Shown here in pieces: positions 5,048 through 12,120 of a stretch of DNA of 12,180 nt. A program made the translations under genes and the position numbers. This stretch comes from Methylococcaceae bacterium (GTDB lineage: Bacteria > Pseudomonadota > Gammaproteobacteria > Methylococcales > Methylomonadaceae). The stretch covers positions 1 through 12,180 of the forward strand of contig WTBX01000257.1 in assembly GCA_013138855.1 (NCBI GenBank), written 5' to 3'. The notes under the pieces were generated by a model that worked only from the letters and a program-made list of their open reading frames with translations, made no database searches and was not told the origin of the DNA. How positions within the stretch are numbered: position 1 is the stretch's first letter; each line of letters starts with the position of its first letter.

Positions 5048-8008
5048 ATGTCTACAAACCTCAAAAAAAGTCTTTCAATTAATAAAAAACTCTTGCTTTT
5101 AATTACCGCCATCACCGCTATGGCTTTATTACTAGCCAGTATCGCGGTTATTTATAGTGGCCGAGCCTTATTATTAGAAAGCTTAAAAAAAGATGTGGTG
5201 ATATTAGCCGAGTTGACTGCCATGAACAGTTCCGCCGCCATTATGTTTGAAGAACAAAAAGGCGCGGCACAAATGCTGGAAAATTTACACACTCAACCTT
5301 CAATTGTCACCGCAGCACTTTATAAAGCGGATGGTGAGTTGCTGAGTCATTATGTTCGCAAAGGCTCACAAGCCGTCCCCCCGCATCATTTTCCTTCTGA
5401 AAAAACAAAAGTCACCGAAAAAATAATCTGTATTGTGCAAGATATTATTATTGATGGTGAAAAAATTGGCGGAATTTATATTGAATCAGATTTAAGTCGT
5501 ATTTCTAAACTCACTCAACAGCTCATCATCATCTTATGCGTGATTAGTATCTCTGTCTTATTGCTCGCAGTTATTTTTTCTATGAGCTTGCAAAAACTGA
5601 TTACCGCACCGATTATCAGCCTGACTAAATTAACCAAAAAAGTAACCCATTTACGCGATTACAGCCCGCGCGCAATTAAAAAATCCAATGATGAAATTGG
5701 TACATTAATTGATGGTTTTAATCAAATGATGGGAGAAATTGAATCACGCGATAAAGTCTTACAAGAAAACAATCAAGAACTTGCACTTGCAAGAGGTGAA
5801 GCGATTAAGGCTTCCGCAGCAAAAAGTAGTTTTTTAGCCAATATGAGTCATGAAATACGCACTCCTATGAATGGCGTATTAGGGATGTTGGAATTGCTCA
5901 GTGATACGCCCTTAGAAGATGAGCAACAAGAATTTGCCAGAACCGCACGAAATTCAGCGTTCGCGCTTTTAGATGTGATTAACGATATTTTAGACTTTTC
6001 CAAAATTGAAGCAGGTAAGCTAGATATTGAAAAAATCGACATGGAGTTAGTCCCTTTATGTGAAGATGTTTCCGCCTTATTATCTGAAAAGGCTCATGAC
6101 AAAGGCATAGAATTAACCTGCTTCGTGCATTCAGACGTTCCCGCTGTGATTGTTAGCGACCCTACAAGATTACGGCAAATCTTATTAAACTTAATGGGAA
6201 ATGCGGTTAAATTTACTCTACAAGGCGAGGTTTCCTTACACGTCTCCATACAAGCCCCAGTCAACAATAATCAAGCACTCATTAAACTAGCAATAAAAGA
6301 CACGGGCATAGGCATTAATCCTCAGCAACAACAAAAATTATTTGATGCTTTTAGTCAAGCAGATGTGTCAACCACGCGTGAGTTTGGAGGTACAGGATTA
6401 GGGTTATCTATTAGTAAACAGCTCGTAGAACTGATGGAGGGTAGTATTCATGTCGATAGTCAGGAAGGTAAAGGTACTACTTTTTGGTTTGAACTCCCTG
6501 TCAGCTTAGGTAAGCCTGTTTTTGAAGAACGTGGTCTTGCGGATATGAGTGGTAAAAAATTACTCATTGTTGATGATAATGAAACCAATCGTTTAATTTT
6601 GGAACATTATTGCAGTAACTGGAATATGCAATATGAAAGTTATGATAGTGGAAAAGCTGCTTTAAACGCATTAAATGACAGCGAAGAGCAGCACTTTGAT
6701 TGTGCCGTATTAGATTATCACATGCCAGCAATGGACGGTTTGCAATTGGCAATGCACATTCGTAACGATAGTCGTTATCAAAAAATGCCATTACTGATGT
6801 TAAGTTCAGTAAGTTGTTCGGCAGAGGCAGGCGTGATAGATATTTGCTTAATGAAACCTGTGCGCCAAACATTACTCTTTAAAAGTCTGGCTAAATTGGT
6901 ATTGCCGCAGCATTTACAACACTCTTCAAACAGTCAAGAAAAAAACAAATTGCTACACTTTAATGCGCAGGTGTTATTAGTCGATGACAGCACCATTAAT
7001 CAGAAAGTAGCAGGCAACTTTTTACAAAAACATGGTGTGAGTGTTGATTACTCTAATCATGGTAAAGAAGCTTTAGAAGCGATTAACCAACAAGATTACG
7101 ACTTAGTATTTATGGATTGTCATATGCCTGTGATGGACGGTTATCAAGCAACTGAAGCTATCAGGAATTGGGAAGATAAAAATGACCTTCCACGCTTACC
7201 TGTGATTGCAATGACCGCTAATGTATTAACAGGCGATAAAGAAAAATGCCTCAATGCTGGCATGGATGATTACTTAGCAAAACCGATACAGCAACAAAAT
7301 ATTTCCGATATTTTAAATAAATGGTTATCAGTTGCTCAACAAGCTAAGGCTGTTGAAACGGTTCAACAGGAAGTCAAATTAGACTCGATTCATCATGCTG
7401 ATGTTGAAAGCCTAATCCAAAAAAATGCCCATCACTTAAGTTTAACCCCTGAGTTATATCAAGAATTACTTCATGATTTCAGAAGTCAATATCAAAATAC
7501 CCCCGAACAAATTAGACAATTATTAGAAAATAAAGATTACAACGCTGCCGTAGACCTTATTCACCGCTTAAAAGGCACGGTGGGTAATCTAGGTTTTCAA
7601 GATATTTTTGACAAAGGCACGATGCTTGAAAAAAATATTCGTAACAGTGTAGATAAGCAAGCCTTATTAAATATTTTTGTTGAGTTTGAAAGCCGAATTG
7701 AGCAATTAATTTTCACCATTAACCAACAACACGCTAACGTCATCGAAACGACTCAACAAGCTATACGCGACGAAGAAATATCGCTATTACAAATCAGTGA
7801 AATATGGACGCAATTATCCAATAACTTACTTAGACATAGTAATAAGGCAAAAATAGACTGTCAAAATTTAATACAGTTATTAAAAGGGACTAAACACGAA
7901 GGTGTCATGCAAAAAATTGGAATCGCAATCAACCAACTTGATTATCAAAAGGCTTACACACAGTTAAAAGTCATTGATGTACATACGATTGAAGAGGTAA
8001 GCGTATGA
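5048..8008 (+). CDS. CHASE8 hybrid histidine kinase with two receivers and HPt
   Basis: A BarA-type phosphorelay kinase, 986 residues from this start. Order: TM1 (14-36), periplasmic CHASE8-like domain (46-154, with NSSAAIMF at 60-67), TM2 (158-180), HAMP (181-234), coiled coil, HisKA with H268 in SHEIRTPMNG, HATPase (N381, N385; DTGIG 418-422; GGTGLG 447-452), receiver 1 (D509, D510, D556, K603), receiver 2 (D646, D647, D690, K745), HPt with H839 in HRLKG, and a helical tail (890-986). All phosphotransfer residues are present, so the route H268, receiver Asp, H839, external receiver is possible. The CHASE8 domain is the part of YfiN that YfiR represses, and a yfiR lies just upstream. An ATG at 5000 would add 16 residues but lies inside a repeat arm; the ATG at 5048 places a short basic stretch before TM1. 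Neither has a clear ribosome site. The ATGA overlap with the response regulator implies translational coupling. Confidence 0.93.
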   Translation: MSTNLKKSLSINKKLLLLITAITAMALLLASIAVIYSGRALLLESLKKDVVILAELTAMNSSAAIMFEEQKGAAQMLENLHTQPSIVTAALYKADGELLSHYVRKGSQAVPPHHFPSEKTKVTEKIICIVQDIIIDGEKIGGIYIESDLSRISKLTQQLIIILCVISISVLLLAVIFSMSLQKLITAPIISLTKLTKKVTHLRDYSPRAIKKSNDEIGTLIDGFNQMMGEIESRDKVLQENNQELALARGEAIKASAAKSSFLANMSHEIRTPMNGVLGMLELLSDTPLEDEQQEFARTARNSAFALLDVINDILDFSKIEAGKLDIEKIDMELVPLCEDVSALLSEKAHDKGIELTCFVHSDVPAVIVSDPTRLRQILLNLMGNAVKFTLQGEVSLHVSIQAPVNNNQALIKLAIKDTGIGINPQQQQKLFDAFSQADVSTTREFGGTGLGLSISKQLVELMEGSIHVDSQEGKGTTFWFELPVSLGKPVFEERGLADMSGKKLLIVDDNETNRLILEHYCSNWNMQYESYDSGKAALNALNDSEEQHFDCAVLDYHMPAMDGLQLAMHIRNDSRYQKMPLLMLSSVSCSAEAGVIDICLMKPVRQTLLFKSLAKLVLPQHLQHSSNSQEKNKLLHFNAQVLLVDDSTINQKVAGNFLQKHGVSVDYSNHGKEALEAINQQDYDLVFMDCHMPVMDGYQATEAIRNWEDKNDLPRLPVIAMTANVLTGDKEKCLNAGMDDYLAKPIQQQNISDILNKWLSVAQQAKAVETVQQEVKLDSIHHADVESLIQKNAHHLSLTPELYQELLHDFRSQYQNTPEQIRQLLENKDYNAAVDLIHRLKGTVGNLGFQDIFDKGTMLEKNIRNSVDKQALLNIFVEFESRIEQLIFTINQQHANVIETTQQAIRDEEISLLQISEIWTQLSNNLLRHSNKAKIDCQNLIQLLKGTKHEGVMQKIGIAINQLDYQKAYTQLKVIDVHTIEEVSV

Positions 8009-8910
8009 GCGAGCAAAGCGTTGTATTAGTGGTGGATGATGATCCCTTAAATGTTAAATTATTAATTAATATTTTAGAATCAGATTATGAGATTTTATTC
8101 GCCTTAGACGGTTACAAAGCCATTGAATTAGCAGGCTTAGAGCAGCCTGATTTAATTTTGTTAGATGTGATGATGCCCGATCAAAGTGGTTATGAAACCT
8201 GTGAACAATTAAAAGCTAAGCACTCGACAAGTGATATTCCTATTATCTTTATCAGCTCCTTATCAGACCATGATGATGAAACTAAAGGCTTAAGTTGTGG
8301 TGCGATAGACTACATTACTAAGCCCGTGAAGGCTGCGATTGTCAAAGCGCGAGTCAGTAATCATTTAGAATTAAAACATGCACGAGATATATTAAAACAG
8401 CAAGCCAGTGTTGACCAATTGACTAATATTGCTAACCGTCGCCGTTTTGATGAATTTTTATTGCAATCATGGCGAACGATGCAGCGAGAAGCCAAGCCCT
8501 TGTCAGTGATTATGATTGATATAGATTATTTTAAACCCTTTAATGATTTTTACGGACATGGGGCAGGGGATGAGGGATTAAAAAAAGTTGCAAAAGCCAT
8601 GCAGCAAATCATCGCAAGACCCTCTGATTTATTGGCGCGTTATGGCGGTGAAGAATTTGTGTGCATACTGCCTGATACTGATGAGGAAGGAGGCTTGTAT
8701 ATCGCAGAAGAATTACGACAAGCGGTGCAAAACTTAGAAATTCCTCATCAACATTCAAAAGCCAATTCTGTGGTGACGATTAGTCAAGGTCTGGCAACCA
8801 CCATCCCCACCTCAGATAAATTATTATCAAACTTTATGAACAGTTCCGACTACGCGCTGTATCAAGCAAAAGAATTAGGCAGGAATCGTGTTGAATTAGC
8901 AATAGCCTGA
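8005..8910 (+). CDS. REC-GGDEF response regulator, diguanylate cyclase
   Basis: A 301-residue soluble protein with a receiver domain (5-120) and a GGDEF domain (130-298), a PleD/WspR-like layout with one receiver. Receiver residues are D11, D12, phosphoacceptor D54 in LLDVMMP, S84 and K106 in TKP. The cyclase signature is RYGGEEF (212-218). The inhibitory I-site is intact as R205-P-S-D208, five residues before GGEEF, so product feedback is expected. It should make cyclic-di-GMP from two GTP when phosphorylated and dimerised. The ATG lies in the ATGA shared with the kinase stop, with GAGG seven bases upstream, so the two proteins are probably made together and the kinase HPt is the likely phosphodonor. 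That pairing is inferred from position. It is the last gene of the cluster; no classical terminator follows at once, but strong palindromes begin about 50 bases downstream. Confidence 0.94.
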   Translation: MSEQSVVLVVDDDPLNVKLLINILESDYEILFALDGYKAIELAGLEQPDLILLDVMMPDQSGYETCEQLKAKHSTSDIPIIFISSLSDHDDETKGLSCGAIDYITKPVKAAIVKARVSNHLELKHARDILKQQASVDQLTNIANRRRFDEFLLQSWRTMQREAKPLSVIMIDIDYFKPFNDFYGHGAGDEGLKKVAKAMQQIIARPSDLLARYGGEEFVCILPDTDEEGGLYIAEELRQAVQNLEIPHQHSKANSVVTISQGLATTIPTSDKLLSNFMNSSDYALYQAKELGRNRVELAIA

Positions 8911-8957
8911 AAAATGACTCTTGGTAAAGCTTAGGATTGGCATCTACCCGAAGGATG

Positions 8958-8987
8958 CGGAGCCGCGACTTTTAGTCGCGCACGAAA
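8958..8987 (+). repeat. 30-bp boundary inverted repeat, left copy
   Basis: This stretch is matched in reverse complement by 9358-9387 at 29 of 30 positions; the single difference is G at 8980 against A on the other copy. It also contains its own hairpin, GCGACT (8965-8970), TTT, AGTCGC (8974-8979 region). The two copies enclose about 370 bp of other repeats, giving the island the look of an element with long terminal inverted repeats, although insertion of two independent copies in opposite orientation is equally possible. Confidence 0.8.
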
Positions 8988-8988
8988 T

Positions 8989-9090
8989 TTTCTCGTTCCC
9001 AACGTCTTCGTTGGGAATGCCTAACTAGAAGCTCTGCTTCTAGTATCATCAAGCAGAGCTTGACGGCAGGTGGAGCTTGGGAATGAGAAA
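8989..9090. repeat. Nested palindromic repeat of about 100 bp
   Basis: The outer arms 8989-9002 and 9077-9090 are inverted repeats with one mismatch (TTCTCGTTCCCA against TGGGAATGAGAAA). Inside are a perfect 9-bp stem with a TCTT loop (8996-9004 with 9009-9017) and a perfect 9-bp stem with a TCT loop (9024-9032 with 9036-9044). There is also a 10-bp alternative pairing (9030-9039 with 9051-9060) that competes with the second stem. CGTTCCCA...TGGGAATG elements like this are common extragenic repeats in Methylococcales and Thiotrichales, from memory. It could act as a bidirectional terminator or RNA stabiliser. Confidence 0.75.
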
Positions 9091-9151
9091 AATATAGCCC
9101 ATGATTTTAAGGGAGCGAGAAATAAATAATCTACCCATTGTAAATTTTATA

Positions 9152-9210
9152 ACCATGAAGGGCATGAAGAACATGAAGGTTTTCTCCATGTTCTTCATGC
9201 CCTTCATGGT
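9152..9210. repeat. Perfect 24-bp hairpin repeat
   Basis: Bases 9152-9175 are the exact reverse complement of 9187-9210, with an 11-base loop. The arm is a run of CATGAA-like units. A second inverted pair, AATAATCTACC (9125-9135) with GGTAGATTATT (9208-9218), overlaps the right arm by three bases and may mark the true element border. The arm consensus is shared with 4921-5003. Perfect pairing over 24 bp points to a recent or actively maintained copy. Confidence 0.8.
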
Positions 9211-9357
9211 AGATTATTAGTTTCCGAGTCTCTAAGCGTGGGCTAAGTATTATGAATATGAAATTATTTATTAATTCGCTGAATTTTAGCGTTTTGATGG
9301 AAAATGCGTAACATTCGTTAATTTGTTCAATCTATAGCTTTTGAAGATGCTTTTAGG

Positions 9358-9387
9358 TTTCGTGTGCGACTAAAAGTCGCGGCTCCG
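9358..9387 (-). repeat. 30-bp boundary inverted repeat, right copy
   Basis: Reverse complement of 8958-8987 with one difference. It contains the hairpin GCGACT / AGTCGC (9366-9380) and is followed at once by a second small stem CTCCG (9383-9387) with CGGAG (9394-9398). It ends 20 bases before the rnfH stop, so on the minus strand these stems come just after rnfH and may help end that transcript. Confidence 0.8.
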
Positions 9388-9407
9388 TGTAAGCGGAGTA
9401 GTTACTA

Positions 9408-9689
9408 CTATTTACCCGCTCTATCCCTTCGCGCCTGTTTCGGGTCACAAATTAAGGGGCGATAAATTTCAACTCTATCCCCCTTCCTTAAAATAGTGTC
9501 AGCCTTACAAGCCTGCCCAAAAATACCTAGCTTACGGTGTGACAACTCAATTTCAGGAAAACGCGATAATATATCCGACAGAGTTATCGCCTGTTCTACG
9601 GTAGTTTCAGCGACTACTTGTAGAGGAATAATTAATTGCAGCGCAGGCGTTGCACAGGCGACTTCAATATCAATTAGGTTATCAGACAT
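9408..9689 (-). CDS. rnfH: RnfH family protein
   Basis: A 93-residue RnfH (UPF0125) protein with a ubiquitin-like/ThiS-like fold. The recognisable parts are IDIEVACATP near the start, the segment ETTVEQAITLSDILSRFPEI (28-47), LGIFGQ (54-59), GDRVEIYRPL (70-79) and DPKQARRDRA (82-91). The name comes from proximity to the Rnf complex in some bacteria; its biochemical role is not established. I chose ATG at 9689, which gives the usual family N-terminus and overlaps the ratA stop by 8 bp. A GTG at 9704 is in frame and would add five residues. It is the last gene of the minus-strand group. ratA followed by rnfH is the standard gammaproteobacterial pair. Confidence 0.92.
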   Translation of the reverse strand: MSDNLIDIEVACATPALQLIIPLQVVAETTVEQAITLSDILSRFPEIELSHRKLGIFGQACKADTILRKGDRVEIYRPLICDPKQARRDRAGK

Positions 9690-10113
9690 AAATTTGCTTG
9701 GCACGTTCGCTAAATGAGGTAATCATGCTATTACACACTTGACTAAAAACTGAGCCAAAGGCAAGACTCGCTAAAGTGCCTGTGATTTCAAACTCTAAAT
9801 CCAAAGAAATTTTACTGGCATCTTCACGTAGCGGCATAAAATCCCAGATTCCTTCTAAATGAGAAAAAGGTCCATCTAATAAAGTTATATAAATACGGCC
9901 ACCATGATCGAGTTTGTTACGTGTTGCAAACGATTTTTGTAAACCGCCTTTGGCAAGCACTAATTCCGCTTCAACCAAATCGTCTTCTCGGGTAATAATA
10001 CGGCTGCTTTTACACCATGATAAATACTCAGGGTACGCTTCGATATTATTAACAATATCAAACATTTGTTGTGCTGAGAATTTTACTAAGGCACTTTTTT
10101 GTATAACGCTCAT
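9682..10113 (-). CDS. ratA: RatA, START-domain (CoQ10-binding-like) protein
   Basis: A 143-residue protein of the RatA/Coq10 START family, matching the usual length. Typical segments are SALVKFSAQQMFDIVNNIEA (7-26), YPEYLSWC (27-34), FATRNKL (62-68), LDGPFSHLEGIWDF (79-92) and the C-terminal helix ending SERAKQIYV. In E. coli, RatA was described as a toxin that blocks 30S-50S joining, while related mitochondrial Coq10 binds ubiquinone; which applies here is unknown. The open frame extends upstream to 10191, but the ATG at 10113 gives the conserved MSVIQKSALV start and overlaps the transporter stop by one base (TAATG), implying coupling. The pair with rnfH and nearby smpB supports the assignment. 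Confidence 0.92.
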   Translation of the reverse strand: MSVIQKSALVKFSAQQMFDIVNNIEAYPEYLSWCKSSRIITREDDLVEAELVLAKGGLQKSFATRNKLDHGGRIYITLLDGPFSHLEGIWDFMPLREDASKISLDLEFEITGTLASLAFGSVFSQVCNSMITSFSERAKQIYV

Positions 10114-11477
10114 TATCCCAAAATACCAATAACATTTAAGAAAACGATAAATACCGCTGCTGGCGCGACATAAGACACTAAAAACTTCCACGCTTCATAA
10201 ATCTGCGGATTAGTCATTTCTAACTCATGCTTACTGTCTTCTGGTTTCATTACCCAGCCTGCAAAAATTGCGATACAGAAGCCACCTATTGGTAGCATTA
10301 AATTAGCGGTTAAATAATCCAATAAATCAAAGATACCTTTACCAAATATTGTAAAGCCAGACCAGATATTAAAAGAAAAGGCGACCGTAACCCCTAAGCC
10401 CCATGTGATTAATCCTGCCCAAATGCAGGCTTTTTGACGCGCTATATTTTTATTTTCGACTAAATAGGCAACGGCGGGTTCAATTAGTGAAATTGAGGAA
10501 GATAATGCCGCAAAGGACAGTAATATGAAAAACAAGATGCCGAATAACCAGCCACCCGTCATATTGCCGAATGCAATCGGTAGTGTTTGAAAGATTAAAC
10601 CAGGTCCTGAACCCGCTTCTAATCCATTCGCAAAGACAATCGGAAAAATCGCCATGCCAGCTAATAATGCCACTGCGGTATCAGCACAGGAAATAATAAT
10701 AGACGTTTTAGCAATGGAGATATGCTTAGGTAAATAGGAGCCATAAACCATAATCGCACCCATGCCTAAACTTAGCGTAAAAAACGCATGACCCATCGCG
10801 GTTAAAATCGCATGACCATCAATTTCACTAAAATCAGGTTTGAATAAAAATTCCAAACCTTGCATGTAATAGCCTGTTGTCATGGCATAGCCAACTAATA
10901 GGATTAGCAATACAAACAAAGTTGGCATTAAAAAGCGTACCGCTTTTTCTAAACCGCCGCTTACACCACGAGCAACAATAAACATTGTTGCCGCCATAAA
11001 CACGCTATGCCAAAAGACTTGCTGAACAGGGCTGTCCATCAAACCTTTAAATAATGCGCCCATAGTTTCGGGGTTGCCGCCCGAAAAGCTGCCTGTCAAC
11101 GCTTTTAAGACATAAGATAACGCCCAACCTGCAATGACACTGTAATAAGCAAGAATTAAAAAGCCAGCAATCACCCCTAACCAACCGATGTAATGCCAGT
11201 TTTTATGAGCGCCAGCCTCATCGGCCAAGTCTGACATGGTATTAATCGGACTTTGCCGCCCACGCCGTCCTAGCATAGTTTCGGCAATCATAATGGGAAT
11301 GCCGATAGCAAGCACACATAATAGATAAACAACGACGAACGCACCGCCGCCATTTTCCCCTGTGATATACGGAAATTTCCATATATTCCCTAGACCTACA
11401 GCCGAACCTGTCGCTGCTAAAATAAATGCAAATCGTGAAGACCATTCGCCATGTTGTGATTTTTTGATGTCAGCCAC
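10113..11477 (-). CDS. Sodium-dependent transporter, NSS (SNF) family
   Basis: A 454-residue inner-membrane symporter of the neurotransmitter:sodium symporter family, with about 11 membrane helices, the length of MhsT-type bacterial members. The hallmark is the unwound first helix ATGSAVGLGNIWKFPY (22-37) followed by ENGGGAF (41-47), which hold sodium and the amino-acid substrate. IPIMIAETMLGRRGR (60-74) and the helix-8 motif AALSSSISLIEP (323-334), carrying sodium-site Ser residues, also fit. The substrate is probably an amino acid but cannot be specified. The start is GTG at 11477, with GGGGG five bases upstream on the coding strand. It leads the minus-strand group and touches ratA. It sits between smpB and ratA, which are direct neighbours in E. 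coli. Confidence 0.95.
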   Translation of the reverse strand: MADIKKSQHGEWSSRFAFILAATGSAVGLGNIWKFPYITGENGGGAFVVVYLLCVLAIGIPIMIAETMLGRRGRQSPINTMSDLADEAGAHKNWHYIGWLGVIAGFLILAYYSVIAGWALSYVLKALTGSFSGGNPETMGALFKGLMDSPVQQVFWHSVFMAATMFIVARGVSGGLEKAVRFLMPTLFVLLILLVGYAMTTGYYMQGLEFLFKPDFSEIDGHAILTAMGHAFFTLSLGMGAIMVYGSYLPKHISIAKTSIIISCADTAVALLAGMAIFPIVFANGLEAGSGPGLIFQTLPIAFGNMTGGWLFGILFFILLSFAALSSSISLIEPAVAYLVENKNIARQKACIWAGLITWGLGVTVAFSFNIWSGFTIFGKGIFDLLDYLTANLMLPIGGFCIAIFAGWVMKPEDSKHELEMTNPQIYEAWKFLVSYVAPAAVFIVFLNVIGILG

Positions 11478-11572
11478 TCAAACCCCCGTGTTTAAAACTA
11501 AATATTTATTAATTAATCGAGTAAAATAACAAAATTATCCCTTTTAGTCAGTTTAATAATCTTTTTAAAGTT
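11478..11572. promoter_or_regulatory. Divergent promoter region of the transporter and smpB
   Basis: These 95 very AT-rich bases separate divergent start codons, so they should hold promoters for both groups. On the minus strand GGGGG (11483-11487) is the ribosome site for the GTG start. On the plus strand only a weak AAAG (11567-11570) precedes smpB. Several TATTTA/TAATAAT-like hexamers could be -10 elements, but no -35/-10 pair is clear enough to name. Confidence 0.5.
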
Positions 11573-12058
11573 ATGGCAGCGAAAAAATCCAAGAAAAAAA
11601 ACAAGGCCGACGACAGTACTATTGCCGTCAATCGTCAAGCGACGCATGAATATTTTATCGAAGACCGCTTTGAAGCTGGGCTAGTTTTGCAAGGCTGGGA
11701 AGTTAAAAGTTTACGCGAAGGTCGAATTAATCTTAAAGAAAGCTTTATTTTAATAAAGCGCGGCGAAGCGTGGTTGCATGGAGCGCACACGTCACCGTTA
11801 TTATCCGCCTCTACGCATATTGTGCCTGATAATGTCCGCGCTAAAAAACTATTACTGCATAGACGTGAGTTGAGTCGCTTAATTGGTTCGGTAGAGCGTA
11901 AAGGTTACACCTTAATTCCGTTAAAAATGTATTGGGTAAAAGGACGAGCCAAACTTCAACTAGGGTTAGCGAAGGGGAAGCAATTACATGATAAACGTGC
12001 GACTTCTAAAGAACGTGATTGGCAGCGTGAAAAGGGTCGGATTATGAAGCACCAGTAA
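11573..12058 (+). CDS. smpB: SmpB, tmRNA-binding protein
   Basis: A 161-residue SsrA-binding protein that brings tmRNA to stalled ribosomes for trans-translation. Recognisable parts are the Lys-rich start, NRQATHEYFIEDRFEAGLVL (20-39), GWEVKSLREGRINLKESF (41-58), WLHGAH (67-72), the segment KGYTLIPLKMYWVKGRAKLQ (110-129), GLAKGKQLHDKR (131-142) and the C-terminal helix ERDWQREKGRIMK (147-159), which mimics the tRNA decoding stem in the ribosome. Length and motifs are normal. It is divergent from the transporter-ratA-rnfH group. No ssrA (tmRNA) gene is seen in this window. Confidence 0.97.
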   Translation: MAAKKSKKKNKADDSTIAVNRQATHEYFIEDRFEAGLVLQGWEVKSLREGRINLKESFILIKRGEAWLHGAHTSPLLSASTHIVPDNVRAKKLLLHRRELSRLIGSVERKGYTLIPLKMYWVKGRAKLQLGLAKGKQLHDKRATSKERDWQREKGRIMKHQ

Positions 12059-12093
12059 ACTGTTTCTGCATGGGGCATAAAGACTGGCAAGAT

Positions 12094-12118
12094 TATTTTT
12101 TCACACTATTGTGTTTTT
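12094..12118. terminator. Weak bidirectional terminator candidate after smpB
   Basis: A four-base stem (CACA 12102-12105, TGTG 12110-12113) is preceded by a T-run and followed by TTTTT (12114-12118). On the minus strand it gives A-runs before and T-like runs after the stem in mirror form. It lies between smpB and the possible convergent gene end at 12121. The stem is too short to be convincing alone. Confidence 0.2.
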
Positions 12119-12120
12119 GC

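Larger units (their letters stand above)
8911..9407. other. Repeat island between the signalling cluster and rnfH
   Basis: This 497-bp gap separates two convergent gene groups and has no believable gene. A 19-codon frame (9252-9311) starts with ATG but has no family or ribosome-site support. Nearly all of the first 300 bases is palindromic: the arm at 8958-8987, the nested palindrome at 8989-9090, the hairpin at 9152-9210, and the inverted copy of the first arm at 9358-9387. Positions 9219-9357 are AT-rich and featureless. The hairpins could end transcription from both sides, although none has a good T-tract. Confidence 0.75.

Noticed and set aside
6564..6872. Minus-strand open frame of about 100 codons inside the kinase gene
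   Set aside because: It is wholly antisense to the first receiver domain, whose motifs are intact, and its translation resembles no family.
3297..8910. Recent horizontal acquisition of the signalling cluster as a genomic island
   Set aside because: Repeats flank the cluster on both sides, but no integrase, tRNA target or direct-repeat pair is visible, and base composition by eye is like that of smpB and the transporter.
9252..9311. 19-codon ORF in the repeat island
   Set aside because: There is no ribosome site, and the length is expected by chance in AT-rich DNA.
9914..10132. Plus-strand frame opposite ratA
   Set aside because: It is antisense to a complete, well-recognised ratA and has no independent support.
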